Shown: in pieces, positions 17,431 to 26,649 of the stretch | Numbering within the stretch: position 1 is the stretch's first letter | How the letters are laid out: the number at the start of each line of letters is the position of its first letter | Assembly: GCA_017516065.1 (NCBI GenBank) | Contig: JAFWDQ010000021.1 | Span: 62,001 to 126,000, forward strand | DNA length: 64,000 nt | Direction of reading: 5' to 3' | From: Oscillospiraceae bacterium | GTDB lineage: Bacteria; Bacillota; Clostridia; Oscillospirales; Oscillospiraceae | Notes under the pieces: model-generated | Database searches by the model: none | Told to the model about the DNA's origin: nothing | What the model saw: the letters and a program-made list of their open reading frames with translations, nothing else | Made by a program: the position numbers and the translations under genes

Positions 17431-20415
17431 TTATTCCACATCGGTAACCTGGCCGGCCGCAAAGAGTGTACCGTTGTCCCACATCGTGATCCGCATCCAG
17501 GGCTTTACAATCACCGGCTTTTCCAGTTCCAGCTCCGCGGAAAAGCTGCTCCCGGGCGTTATAAAAGGAACCTCATCAACATTAAGAAGGCGGATGGTTG
17601 CTGCGGTTTTCGCGTGCCCGAGGATCATATGCGGGGTATACCCGTTGAAAAACGGGGTGTGCCTGCCGCCCTCCTCTCTTGTAAAGACATGCACAGACGC
17701 CGAAAGACGTCTGGTGAGTTTTCCGCTTCCCGGCATCGTTCTCCCCGGCGCCACCATCATCTGCCCGACTCTCAAGTCCTCTTTCCGAACCCCGGTCAGC
17801 CTCACCGAAACATGATCCCCCGAAAAAGCCTGATCCGTAATCTTGTCCCCAATTCGGATCTCCTCTGCGACAGCTTCCAGCGGCTCCGCCCGATAACCGT
17901 AAATCCACACGGGATCACCCGGGCGAAGTTCTCCGGCGAATACCATGCCCATGGCCAGCGCTTCTCCGCTTTCCGTCCTGCGGACTCTCTGAACGGCCAT
18001 CACAAGCGGTCTGTCCAGACTTACCTCTTTCGGCTGTACAGTACTGCGGATCAAGTCGATTATTTCCCTCATGCCGTCGCCTGTGACGGGACTCCCATAA
18101 GCATGCTCAACGTCATGATAATCGTAGTCGCTCAATATGCTTGTAATATAGTCCTCCACCAGCTTGTCGAAGTTCCCGTCGGGCTCGACCGGAAAGTCAT
18201 TCCGGAACGGAATTATGCTCGGAATGTCTGCAGATAGAGCCATGCGAGGAAAAACGGACATAATCGGGTCCTCATTGTAAGGAGAATAGACAAAAAGACC
18301 GACGTCTGCTCCGTACATGCCGACGAGACCGTTTTTAAAGTACTGTGCGTCCGACGGGACCTCAACAAAGGTATAGTGCATATCGTTGTCCTCGAGATCC
18401 AGGAAATAAGCCTCGTGCTGGATTTCCATCTCCTGATCCCTCTGGCTGCCGCCCTTTATCTGTTCGGCAATGATTTCCTCCCTGGTTTTGAAGCAGTTGC
18501 CGCAGTCCGGGAACTGTTCACTGAAATAACGGGACAGCGCGGAAAGAAGAGTGGTCTTGCCGACTCCCGGGGAACCGAAAACCGCAACCATAATATTGTT
18601 TTTTCGGCGGTCATAGGCCCGGGGCGCCGCTGCCTTTTCAGGATGTTTTGGCGCGGGCTTTGTCTCCGGTTTCGGCGCCGGCGCGACCTTTGCCGCCTCC
18701 GCTGCCCGGGCCTCGTACTCTTCCACCTTCTTCTTCGCCTTCTCGTGGCCCTGCTCCGCTGCCTTGCGGAAGAGCTCCAGCGCCTTGTCCCGGTCCTGAG
18801 GCACACCGTCGCCGTCCTGGTACGACAGGCCCAGGTTGAACTGGGCGTTCGCATTGCCCTGGGCCACAGCCTGCTCATACCAGTGGATGGCTTTTTCCTT
18901 GTCCACGGAGGCACCGTGTTCGCCCAGGTCATAGGCCACGGCCAGACTGTTCTGGGCAGAGGCATAGCCTGCCCGGGCCGACTTCTCCATCCAGAACAGG
19001 TACTGCCCCTCGTCCTCGGCCAATCCGCCCTCGCCTTTGATATGCATCACCGCCAGGTCAAAGGCGGCCTCCCCGTGGCCCTGTTCCGCCGCCCGGGCAA
19101 ACCAGCGGGCGGCCTGGGTCTTGTCCTCCGGGCCGTTCTCGCCGAAGTAAAAGCTGCGGGCTCTGGAGAAAGCCTCCGCCGCCGTGGGCTCCGGCTCCGG
19201 AGCGGCCTTGGCCGCCTCAGCTGCCTGGGCCTCGTACTCCTCCACCTTCTTTTTTGCATCCTCGTGGCCCTGTTCCGCCGCTTTACGAAAGAGCTCCAGA
19301 GCCTTGTCACGGTCCTGGGTTACACCGTCACCGTTCTGGTACGACAGACCAAGGTTGAACTGGGCAGCTGCATTGCTCTGTGCCACAGCCTGCTCGTACC
19401 AATAGATAGCTTTTTCCTTGTCTACAGAGGCACCGTGTCTGCCCAGATCATAGGCAACGGCCAGGCTGTTCTGGGCACTGGCATCGCCCGCCTGAGCCGA
19501 CTTCTCCATCCAGAACAGATACTGTTCCTCGTCCTTGGGCAGACCGCCCTCACCATTGGCATACATCACTGCCAGGTCGAAGGCGGCTTTTCCGTGGCCC
19601 TGTTCCGCCGCCCGGGCAAACCAGCGGGCGGCCTGGGTCTTGTCCTCGGCGCCGGTCTTGCCGAAATAAAGGTCGAGAGCTTTGGAAAACGCCTCCTCCG
19701 CCGTGGGCTCCGGCTCCGGTTCGGGTTCCGGCTCCGGCTCGGGCGCGGATTCCGGCTCCGGAATGGGGCCGGCCCCGGACGCAGACTGGGACTGGAGGGC
19801 GGCAAGCTGGGCTTTCAGTTTCTCCATCTCCGCCTGCTGTTGGGCCAGCTTCTCCAGAAGGGCCTGCGCCTCCCCGGACTGGAGTTCTGCTTCCGGCCGC
19901 GGCCCGGGGGCGGCCTTGGGCGCCGCGCTTTCCCCAGCAGATCTGTTTTCTGTCTCCGGCTGGGGGATGGCCTCGCCGGTGAGCGCCTCGATGATCCGGT
20001 TGACCGCCACCCGGATGTAGTCCCGGAAGATTCCGGGATACACCGTGATTTCCTGCCCATTCCGGTAGTGCAGGGTGATATATATACTGTCTTTCCGGGA
20101 GATATGGGTCAGATCGGTATACTTAATGGGACAGGAAATGCGTTTGGCATTCTTATGGATGTCGTCGGAGGCAAACCCCTCCGTGGTGAACATCAGGCTG
20201 TTTTTGCCTTTGCCGTTCAAGCTGAAGTCCTCGACGAAGATAATCTCGTCCATCCGGGCGTTTGGAGCATAGTGCTTTATGGCTTTAGTGAAGTATTTGG
20301 CCTTATCCTCCCCCGGCTTGAAAAAGCGGCTGGGCATGGATGCACCTTTGGGCAGGTCGCTCTTTTTAATAGAATAGAGGATCTTCTCTATGATTGCTCT
20401 GTCTTTTTCCGCCAT
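17431..20415 (-). CDS. Degenerate EF-Tu-like GTPase fused to PH-like domain and duplicated Sel1 repeats
   Basis: 994 residues, no signal peptide. Residues about 60-145 look like a bacterial PH/GRAM-type strand-and-helix domain (weak call); 180-212 are a Gln/Glu/Leu coiled coil; a Pro-Glu linker leads into two near-identical Sel1 blocks (238-410 and 411-583). Residues 605-994 follow EF-Tu through all three domains. The P-loop is GSPGVGKTT (614-622). EVPSDAQYFKN (685-695) stands where EF-Tu has DCPGHADYVKN, and FRNDFP stands where NKCD is expected. Domain II is at about 801-893. Domain III carries EEGGRHTPFFNGY (915-927), almost the EF-Tu sequence. Catalytic His, switch I Thr and NKxD are lost, so GTP turnover is doubtful. 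GGAGG lies seven bases before the ATG. Function unknown; scaffold or EF-Tu mimic is inference. Confidence 0.85.
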   Translation of the reverse strand: MAEKDRAIIEKILYSIKKSDLPKGASMPSRFFKPGEDKAKYFTKAIKHYAPNARMDEIIFVEDFSLNGKGKNSLMFTTEGFASDDIHKNAKRISCPIKYTDLTHISRKDSIYITLHYRNGQEITVYPGIFRDYIRVAVNRIIEALTGEAIPQPETENRSAGESAAPKAAPGPRPEAELQSGEAQALLEKLAQQQAEMEKLKAQLAALQSQSASGAGPIPEPESAPEPEPEPEPEPEPTAEEAFSKALDLYFGKTGAEDKTQAARWFARAAEQGHGKAAFDLAVMYANGEGGLPKDEEQYLFWMEKSAQAGDASAQNSLAVAYDLGRHGASVDKEKAIYWYEQAVAQSNAAAQFNLGLSYQNGDGVTQDRDKALELFRKAAEQGHEDAKKKVEEYEAQAAEAAKAAPEPEPTAAEAFSRARSFYFGENGPEDKTQAARWFARAAEQGHGEAAFDLAVMHIKGEGGLAEDEGQYLFWMEKSARAGYASAQNSLAVAYDLGEHGASVDKEKAIHWYEQAVAQGNANAQFNLGLSYQDGDGVPQDRDKALELFRKAAEQGHEKAKKKVEEYEARAAEAAKVAPAPKPETKPAPKHPEKAAAPRAYDRRKNNIMVAVFGSPGVGKTTLLSALSRYFSEQFPDCGNCFKTREEIIAEQIKGGSQRDQEMEIQHEAYFLDLEDNDMHYTFVEVPSDAQYFKNGLVGMYGADVGLFVYSPYNEDPIMSVFPRMALSADIPSIIPFRNDFPVEPDGNFDKLVEDYITSILSDYDYHDVEHAYGSPVTGDGMREIIDLIRSTVQPKEVSLDRPLVMAVQRVRRTESGEALAMGMVFAGELRPGDPVWIYGYRAEPLEAVAEEIRIGDKITDQAFSGDHVSVRLTGVRKEDLRVGQMMVAPGRTMPGSGKLTRRLSASVHVFTREEGGRHTPFFNGYTPHMILGHAKTAATIRLLNVDEVPFITPGSSFSAELELEKPVIVKPWMRITMWDNGTLFAAGQVTDVE
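18690..19727. repeat. 519-bp tandem duplication inside the Sel1/EF-Tu-like gene
   Basis: Two adjacent copies (about 18690-19208 and 19209-19727) run in register with a 519-base offset, for example the shared CCTCGTACTC at 18711 and 19230. Each encodes 173 residues made of about four Sel1-type helical repeats. The copies differ mainly at synonymous or conservative positions. Confidence 0.85.
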
Positions 20416-20463
20416 GCTGCTTCCTCCGTTCTGGTTCGATAGCAGGTAACTCCCGCCGGTTAC

Positions 20464-20492
20464 ATTGTACCACGCGGCACCGCTGAAAACAA
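20464..20492 (-). promoter_or_regulatory. Promoter for the EF-Tu-like/Sel1 gene
   Basis: On the minus strand TTGTTT, 17 bases, TACAAT, about 50 bases before the start codon. Confidence 0.6.
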
Positions 20493-20518
20493 TCCGCTTT
20501 AATAATGGGTTTTTCAGC

Positions 20519-20547
20519 TTGCAATTTTAGTGAATTAACGTTATAAT
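20519..20547 (+). promoter_or_regulatory. Promoter for the 20662 SLH protein gene
   Basis: TTGCAA, 17 bases, TATAAT. The ~105-base leader contains an 8-bp perfect stem (20583-20590 with 20605-20612, ACGTGAGC/GCTCACGT). Confidence 0.7.
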
Positions 20548-20661
20548 GAACTGTACAAGGGGGAGTATTTCCCTTATTACAGACGTGAGCTGCGGAGCCC
20601 TGCGGCTCACGTGACGGACGAAAGAAGAGAAATCGAAACGGAACGGAAAGGAGAGCATTTC

Positions 20662-23079
20662 ATGAAGAAACGAATCATTCCGGCGCTCCTGGCGCTGGTG
20701 CTGGTGCTGACCCTGCTGCCATTCACGGCGCTGGCAGATCAGAACATGGTGAAAAGCGTCACGATCAATGGCATCACCCCGCCTGTGGCGGACGCTGAGA
20801 TCCCCAGCTATACCTACGACGACGGTACGCTGACCTCTGATCTGGACGGCAGCACCATCTCCGTCACCAGCCCCACCCCGGGCGTGTTTATCTCCAGAGC
20901 CTTCTGGGGCTACGCAGGCAAAGCGTCCAACGATACCAATTTTAAGAAGGAGCCCTCTTACGGCAATACGGATTGGGCGGGCAGTACCTATAAGACCGGC
21001 GACGCCTACGTCCTGTGGATCCTTCTGGTGGCCGACTCAAACAAGAACTACTCCTTCGACGTAAACGAGAAAGGAAAGCTGACTACGGTCCAGACCACGA
21101 ACTCACGGGGAAGCCGCCATGCGCCCCAGTACTGGCTGCAGGTAACACACCCGGCGTTCACCAATACGTATGACACCTACGGCGCGCCCCAGGTCACGGA
21201 ATTCAACCACGGCTGGAACAACGGCTCCAACGCCACGTACACCTGGGTCAAGCTCTATTACCCCTGCCGCACCTATATCACGAATCCCTTTGAGGATGAG
21301 CTATATCCCGACTCCTGGTATGTGGACTTAAATGTCGGCTGGCCTGATTCCGGGAAGACACCTGCCGACGCGCCCCTTGTCTCCAAGGAGCCCGAGCGCT
21401 ATGAAGTCAGCGAGGTGAAGTGGTATCCCGAGGGACAGCCCTCCAAGGTCCTCGCGGACACCGACCAGTTCCTGCCGGGCGTGAAGTACACCGAGGAGTT
21501 CAAGGTGAAGACCGTGGATCCCTATACGGAATTCAGGACCAGCTACGTCTATGTGGAAGGCTTCCCCGGCGAAGCGGAGATCGTAAGCCGCAGCAGCAAT
21601 ACCCTCACCTGCAAATATACCTTTGACACGCTGAATGAGCACGTGACCTCCGTCAACATCACGGGCATCGAGGCCCCGGTGGCGGGCCAGCCGAAGCAGA
21701 CCACCGGCATCACCGCTGCCGGAAATCAATGCGAGGTCAGCAACGTCTACGTGGAGGGCAACTTCGACGAGAGCGGGAACTACAAGTCCGGCGAGACCTA
21801 CACCATGACGATCTATCTGCGGGCCAAGGACGGCTATGACTTCCCGTCCTTCAGCAGCAGCATGGTCACGGTGAACTACGGCACCGTGGACTTTGCGAGC
21901 CTGGACGAGTTCTGGACCCCCTACGTGCAGGTCAAGATGACCGTCGGCGGCGAGAAGGAAAAGGTGGACCTGGGCAGCTTCACCGTCGACATGTCGAAGG
22001 GCCCGTACATCATGCCCGACCTCACCGCTGACCAGCAGGCGGCCTTTGACCGGACCCTGGAGATGCTGGTCGCCGACGGCGAGCTCACCGAGAGCACTAA
22101 CGGCTATTCCCTCAAGGGCAGCTCCGTGACGGACGTGATCAAGCAGACCTCCGCCGGCACCACAACGTTTTCCCTGGGCAGCGAAAGCACCCAGAAGGGC
22201 GAGGTCACCCTGACCCCCAGCGCGTCCGCCATCGCGGACAAGGTCGGGGCCGGCGAGTCCTATTACTCCAGCATCGTCTTCAAGTTCCCCAGCCCGGCGG
22301 AGCCCTTCGTCCCCGGCGAGAGCACCTGCATCGTGAACGCCGGCGCCGTGAATGTACGGCAGGAGCCCGACAGCAGCAGCAGCCGGATCGGCGGTCTCTC
22401 CGAAGGCGACGAGGTCAAGGTCGTAGGGACCCAGGGCGAGTGGTCGAAGATCGTCTATCAGGACGGCTACGGCTGGGTCATGAGCAAATACCTGACTCCC
22501 AAGGAGAGCACGGGACCGGACACCCCGGATACGCCGGACACCCCGGATACGCCGGAGCCTCTCGACACGAGGGCCAATCCCTTCAAGGACGTGCTCACCA
22601 CCGATTCCTATTACAACGCGGTCCTGTGGGCTTACTATGCCAATCCTCAGATCACCAACGGCATGGATCCCACCCACTTCGGTCCCAGTCTGACGGTGAC
22701 GAGAGGCCAGTGCGCGGCCTTCCTCTGGCGGGCCATGGGCTGTCCGGAGCCGACAAGCACGAACAATCCCTTCGTTGACGTCCCCGCCGACCAGTATTAC
22801 TACAAGCCGGTGCTGTGGGCCGTGGAGAACGGCATCACCAAGGGCGTGAACGCCACTCACTTCAACCCTGACGACACCCTGACCACCCTGCACATCCTCA
22901 CCTTCCTGTACCGCGCCCTGGGCGTCGGTACCGACGGCTGGGATGACGGCAAGGCGGCTGCCTGGGCCGCAACGGACGGGAATGAAAACCAGCCCTTCCA
23001 TGTGGCCATCAATGTGGACAACACCACTCCGTGCCCCCGCTGGTGCGTGGTCCAGTTCCTGTATGTGAACCTCAAATAA
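20662..23079 (+). CDS. Large secreted protein with SH3b and SLH-like domains
   Basis: 805 residues. A signal peptide (MKKRIIPALLALVLVLTLLP, cleaved after ALA) leads to a beta-rich ectodomain with at least two copies of a module starting V-x-S-V-x-I-x-G-I-x-x-P-V-A. A bacterial SH3 domain (VNAGAVNVRQEPDSSSSRIG to GYGWVMSKYL, about residues 557-613) follows, then a TPDTPDTPDTP linker and C-terminal SLH-like repeats (NPFKDV and NPFVDVPADQYYYKPVLWA). A segment starting DLGSFTVDMSKGP resembles repeats in the next gene, so the two are paralogous. GGAAAGGAG precedes the ATG. A cell-wall-bound surface or adhesive role is inferred from architecture. Confidence 0.85.
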   Translation: MKKRIIPALLALVLVLTLLPFTALADQNMVKSVTINGITPPVADAEIPSYTYDDGTLTSDLDGSTISVTSPTPGVFISRAFWGYAGKASNDTNFKKEPSYGNTDWAGSTYKTGDAYVLWILLVADSNKNYSFDVNEKGKLTTVQTTNSRGSRHAPQYWLQVTHPAFTNTYDTYGAPQVTEFNHGWNNGSNATYTWVKLYYPCRTYITNPFEDELYPDSWYVDLNVGWPDSGKTPADAPLVSKEPERYEVSEVKWYPEGQPSKVLADTDQFLPGVKYTEEFKVKTVDPYTEFRTSYVYVEGFPGEAEIVSRSSNTLTCKYTFDTLNEHVTSVNITGIEAPVAGQPKQTTGITAAGNQCEVSNVYVEGNFDESGNYKSGETYTMTIYLRAKDGYDFPSFSSSMVTVNYGTVDFASLDEFWTPYVQVKMTVGGEKEKVDLGSFTVDMSKGPYIMPDLTADQQAAFDRTLEMLVADGELTESTNGYSLKGSSVTDVIKQTSAGTTTFSLGSESTQKGEVTLTPSASAIADKVGAGESYYSSIVFKFPSPAEPFVPGESTCIVNAGAVNVRQEPDSSSSRIGGLSEGDEVKVVGTQGEWSKIVYQDGYGWVMSKYLTPKESTGPDTPDTPDTPDTPEPLDTRANPFKDVLTTDSYYNAVLWAYYANPQITNGMDPTHFGPSLTVTRGQCAAFLWRAMGCPEPTSTNNPFVDVPADQYYYKPVLWAVENGITKGVNATHFNPDDTLTTLHILTFLYRALGVGTDGWDDGKAAAWAATDGNENQPFHVAINVDNTTPCPRWCVVQFLYVNLK

Positions 23080-23114
23080 CCGCATAGACACGGAAAACAG
23101 CATAACACCATAAT

Positions 23115-23148
23115 CAAAGGGCGCTCCTGTTTCAGGGGCGCCCTTTGC
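23115..23148 (+). terminator. Terminator-like hairpin after the 20662 gene
   Basis: AAAGGGCGC pairs with GCGCCCTTT around the loop region TCCTGTTTCAGGG, in which TCC/GGG partly extends the stem. Only a short T run follows. Confidence 0.7.
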
Positions 23149-23311
23149 GCGTCGTAATCCCCGCCGATATGACACATCCGCCACGCCTGTCACGTCCGAA
23201 GACGTGATTTCTGCGTCCTGCCCCGGGGGGATCTGCCTGCAGTACAGGAGCGCGGTTTCCGGCAGATCACCTCCCTCCCGCTGTTTTTCGCCGGAAAACG
23301 CGGAGAACGCC

Positions 23312-23340
23312 TTGTGAATTTTTGTCGGATGTGGTATCAT
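23312..23340 (+). promoter_or_regulatory. Promoter for the 23416 SLH protein gene
   Basis: TTGTGA, 17 bases, TATCAT with extended TGG, about 75 bases before the start codon. Confidence 0.6.
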
Positions 23341-23415
23341 GTCTTTACTGCATCAGTGTACCATACCGGTATGCGGACCGGACAGTCATCTACAGAGGAA
23401 ACGGAGGAATTGCAA

Positions 23416-26313
23416 ATGAAAACGAAACGAATCCTGGCACTGCTGCTCAGTGTCATACTGATCCTGGCGCTGCTGCCTTCGGCAGCCCTTGCGGCAAACG
23501 TGGGCAGCTATACCCTGGATCTGACCGGCGGCAGCGCGACGCCCAGCGTGGCAGAGGGTGAATGCGTGATCCAGACCCTGAACATCGCGTTTGATCATGG
23601 TCTGTGCGGCCGCACGCTGGACACCACAGACATGTTCAAGCCCGTAGCCAAATATGACCTGGACAAGAACGGCAGCAATGATCTGGTCGTAACGATCACC
23701 AGATCTTCGAAGGGAAGTCACCAAACTCTCAAAACGGAGTTTGTGGTCCCGTCTACCGCCAGCGTTTTCGGTGACAAGACATCCAACCTGACGTATACGG
23801 GCTCCGAGGACTACTACTCCCCGCTGACGCTGAAATTCCCCGCCGCTCCCACAATTACCGTCACCTTCTTTGAGAACGGCGGCACCGGGACCATGGCACC
23901 GGTCACCACGGAAAAGGACCAGCCCTACAGTCTTCCCGAGTGTACCTTTACGCCCCCCGAGGGTAAGGAATTCGACAAGTGGGACCAGGGCGCCCCGGGT
24001 GAGTCCGTGACCTTCAGCAGCGACGTCACCATCGTCGCCCTGTGGAAGGATAAGGACACGGCCCCAAAGGAGATCGAAAATATCAAGATCGACTCCATCA
24101 ACACCGACCTGAAGATCGGTCAGAAGCCCACCTTTGCCGCCACCCTCAGCGCCGAGTCCGCCGCCATGGCCATAATCAAGGAGGAGCACTGGATCGATGA
24201 GACCGACAACAAGCTGCTCTCCTCCGACGGTACTGAATGGACCATCACCGAGGGCCATACCTATTCCTACGGCATCACTCTGGAGGCCAAGGAGGGCTAC
24301 GTCTTCACCAACATCACCGGCCTGGAATACGACGGGATCAGCTGGGCCCAGAGCGCCATCGGCAGCACACTGAAGGCCGACGGCTCCGGTCTGGAGCTGT
24401 GGGACTTCATGCATGAGATCGACGTCATCGGCGACTCTGTCGACAAGCTGGTGGTGGACCTGACCAAGGGCGGGGTCATCGTGCCCGAGCCCCGCTGCAC
24501 CGCCCTGCACAACACCCTTATCGCGGCAACCGAAGCGGGCCAGACCGACTACTCCCCGGCGGGCGTCGTGGATCTGGACAAGGACGGCACAATGGACTTC
24601 TCTTTCGACAAGACCTCCGGCGTTATCAAGCTCCAGTCCTCCATGTCCCTGACCGAGGACTGCACCCTGACCCTCAGTGACGAGGGAGTGATCAAGGCCG
24701 CGACCCCCTATGCCAAGACGGTGGAATTCAAGATGGCGCCCGCCTCCAAGGCCTGTGACCTGAACCTGTATGACGGCAAGGTTACCCTCTCCGGCGACGA
24801 CGCCGACGCACTGGTCTTCACGCTGCAGACCCTTAACGGCAAGAGCATCACCCTTGAAACAGGCGTCAACTATTGGGATGCGGACCTGGATATGGACGGC
24901 AGCAAGGATCTGCACGTGACCGAATCCGGCGCAGACGTGATCGCCGAGGCCCTGGAGACCAGCTCCGTCGCCGACAAGATCGTTCTGGATATCCCCCTGT
25001 ACGACGTTATTCCCCAGGCCGGCAGCTCCCTTCCCTACCTGACCCAGCTCACGGTGCGCTTCGCGGCGCCTGAGCCTGCCAAGGATCTGGGGACTCTGAC
25101 CGTCGATCTGTCCGGCGAGGCCCCCGCCCCCCTGACCGAGTCGGAGCTGGCGGCCTTCCAGGCCTCCATGGGCGGCCTGAACTTTACCCACAAGGTCAAG
25201 ACCAAGACCGAGGGCGACGTGATGAACATCGACCTGGACAACGACGGCGTGTACGACGTGAAGGTGGAAAAGCAGACTGACGGCACTGGCGTTTTCACCG
25301 TGCTGGAGAACTGCAGCGTCACCGATCAGGTCAAGCTCACCCTGGGCGATCCGGAGATCACCGCCGTCAATGCCCTTGAAAAAGAGGAATACTACGGCGA
25401 GATCACCGTGATCGTCACCGGCGGGACCGGAGCCAAGGATCTGGGCGCCATGAGTCTGGACCTGACCCAGGAGCCCCCCGTCACCGTGACGAATCCGGAG
25501 CTGCTGGCCTTCCGCGGCTCCATGTCCGGTCTGGAAGCCGCCGGCGTCGTCGTCTCCAAGACCGAGGGAGACATCATCAGCATCGACCTGGACAAGAACG
25601 GCGTCTTTGACATTGCCGTGAACGGCGCGTGCGAATTCTCCGTGCTGGAGGGCTGCAGCGTCGCCGGAGAGACCAAGCTCACCCTGGACGCGGCGGCCAT
25701 CGCGGCTATCGACAGCACCTACTTCCCGGAGTACTACGGTACGATCACCGTGAAGCTCCCCGGCGTGGCAACGCCGCCCGCCAATCCCTTTGTGGACGTG
25801 GCCGCCGACGCGTACTACTATGCGCCGGTCCTGTGGGCCTACTCTCACACGCCCCAGATCACCAACGGCACTGACGAGACCCACTTCAGCCCGGAAGCCA
25901 CCTGTACTCGTGGTCAGGTGGTGACGTTCCTGTGGCGCTCCGCCGGCTGCCCGGCGCCCACCAGCAGCACCATGCCCTTCGCCGACGTGGCCTCTGATGC
26001 CTACTATTACGAGGCCGTGCTGTGGGCCGTGGAGAAGAATATCACCAAGGGCACCAGCGAGACCACCTTCAGCCCCGACGCCTACTGCACCCGGGCTCAG
26101 GTCGTCACCTTCCTGTGGCGGTCCTCCGGCGAGCCTGCCGCCTCCGGTACGAATGTGTTTGCGGACGTCTCCGCTGACGCGTACTACTATGCGCCGGTAC
26201 TGTGGGCCGTGGAGAAGAGCATCACCAACGGCACCGACGCCACCCACTTCAGCCCCGACAATTCCTGCACCCGCGGTCAGATCGTGACCTTCCTCTATCG
26301 GGCTATGAAGTAA
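23416..26313 (+). CDS. Large secreted protein with calcium-loop-like repeats and three SLH-like domains
   Basis: 965 residues. A signal peptide (MKTKRILALLLSVILILALL, cleaved after ALA) precedes repeats whose cores read D-L-D-x-(N/D)-G, with a further Asp, near residues 81, 386, 490, 606 and 724; these resemble EF-hand or dockerin calcium loops. One InlB/Listeria-Bacteroides-type repeat is suggested by FFENGGTGTM through KEFDKWDQG to VALW. Three C-terminal SLH-like repeats follow (PFVDVAADAYYYAPVLWA, PFADVASDAYYYEAVLWA, VFADVSADAYYYAPVLWA). The start is set by GGAGG eight bases upstream. Surface anchoring and calcium binding are inferred from motifs. Its repeats match part of the preceding gene. 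Confidence 0.85.
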   Translation: MKTKRILALLLSVILILALLPSAALAANVGSYTLDLTGGSATPSVAEGECVIQTLNIAFDHGLCGRTLDTTDMFKPVAKYDLDKNGSNDLVVTITRSSKGSHQTLKTEFVVPSTASVFGDKTSNLTYTGSEDYYSPLTLKFPAAPTITVTFFENGGTGTMAPVTTEKDQPYSLPECTFTPPEGKEFDKWDQGAPGESVTFSSDVTIVALWKDKDTAPKEIENIKIDSINTDLKIGQKPTFAATLSAESAAMAIIKEEHWIDETDNKLLSSDGTEWTITEGHTYSYGITLEAKEGYVFTNITGLEYDGISWAQSAIGSTLKADGSGLELWDFMHEIDVIGDSVDKLVVDLTKGGVIVPEPRCTALHNTLIAATEAGQTDYSPAGVVDLDKDGTMDFSFDKTSGVIKLQSSMSLTEDCTLTLSDEGVIKAATPYAKTVEFKMAPASKACDLNLYDGKVTLSGDDADALVFTLQTLNGKSITLETGVNYWDADLDMDGSKDLHVTESGADVIAEALETSSVADKIVLDIPLYDVIPQAGSSLPYLTQLTVRFAAPEPAKDLGTLTVDLSGEAPAPLTESELAAFQASMGGLNFTHKVKTKTEGDVMNIDLDNDGVYDVKVEKQTDGTGVFTVLENCSVTDQVKLTLGDPEITAVNALEKEEYYGEITVIVTGGTGAKDLGAMSLDLTQEPPVTVTNPELLAFRGSMSGLEAAGVVVSKTEGDIISIDLDKNGVFDIAVNGACEFSVLEGCSVAGETKLTLDAAAIAAIDSTYFPEYYGTITVKLPGVATPPANPFVDVAADAYYYAPVLWAYSHTPQITNGTDETHFSPEATCTRGQVVTFLWRSAGCPAPTSSTMPFADVASDAYYYEAVLWAVEKNITKGTSETTFSPDAYCTRAQVVTFLWRSSGEPAASGTNVFADVSADAYYYAPVLWAVEKSITNGTDATHFSPDNSCTRGQIVTFLYRAMK

Positions 26314-26327
26314 AGAAGGCAAAATCA

Positions 26328-26364
26328 AACGGACCCTGCGCTCTCGCGCAGGGTCCGTTTTTTG
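26328..26364 (+). terminator. Terminator after the 23416 SLH gene
   Basis: ACGGACCCTGCG pairs with CGCAGGGTCCGT across a six-base loop, followed by six T. Confidence 0.9.
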
Positions 26365-26499
26365 AGGGGATTTTCGCTCCGCTTTCGCACAAAAAGGTCC
26401 ACAACGCTCCGCGAGAAGTGCGAGGCTCCCTCTGCAGCCGGAAGGAAACGGCACGGCAGGAATATTTTTTAAAAAACTGTAAAAACCGGGCACATGGTA

Positions 26500-26528
26500 T
26501 TGAAAACCGGACCCGGGGGTGGTACTAT
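26500..26528 (+). promoter_or_regulatory. Promoter for the 26650 lipoprotein gene
   Basis: TTGAAA, 17 bases, TACTAT. Confidence 0.65.
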
Positions 26529-26649
26529 ATTAGGCAGAATACTTCTCGCTGCGGCAACGGCCGAGGGGCATGCCCGCAGGTGCGGCGGCAGCGCTGCCCT
26601 TCAGCGTTCACGCAGAGAACACACCACCGGGAAAGGAACGTTATCTATC

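Larger units (their letters stand above)
23080..23415. other. Intergenic region between two SLH protein genes
   Basis: 336 bases without a convincing gene. It holds the terminator of the upstream gene (about 23115-23148), a GC-rich stretch with no structure I can name, and the promoter of the downstream gene (23312-23340). Confidence 0.7.
26314..26649. other. Intergenic region before the 26650 lipoprotein gene
   Basis: 336 bases holding a strong terminator (26328-26364), an unremarkable stretch, a promoter (26500-26528) and a ~115-base leader. No ORF here has a ribosome site and family match. Confidence 0.7.

Noticed and set aside
18690..19727. Mobile element inside the Sel1 gene
   Set aside because: Both copies are in frame and encode Sel1 repeats; there are no terminal inverted repeats or transposase.
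18376..20442. 688-codon plus-strand frame over the Sel1/EF-Tu-like gene
   Set aside because: The minus-strand frame carries recognisable Sel1 and EF-Tu sequence; the plus-strand frame is Leu/Arg/Gly-rich with no motif.
23386..26493. 1035-codon open frame on the minus strand
   Set aside because: Antisense to the signal-peptide-bearing SLH protein gene; no family match and no ribosome site.
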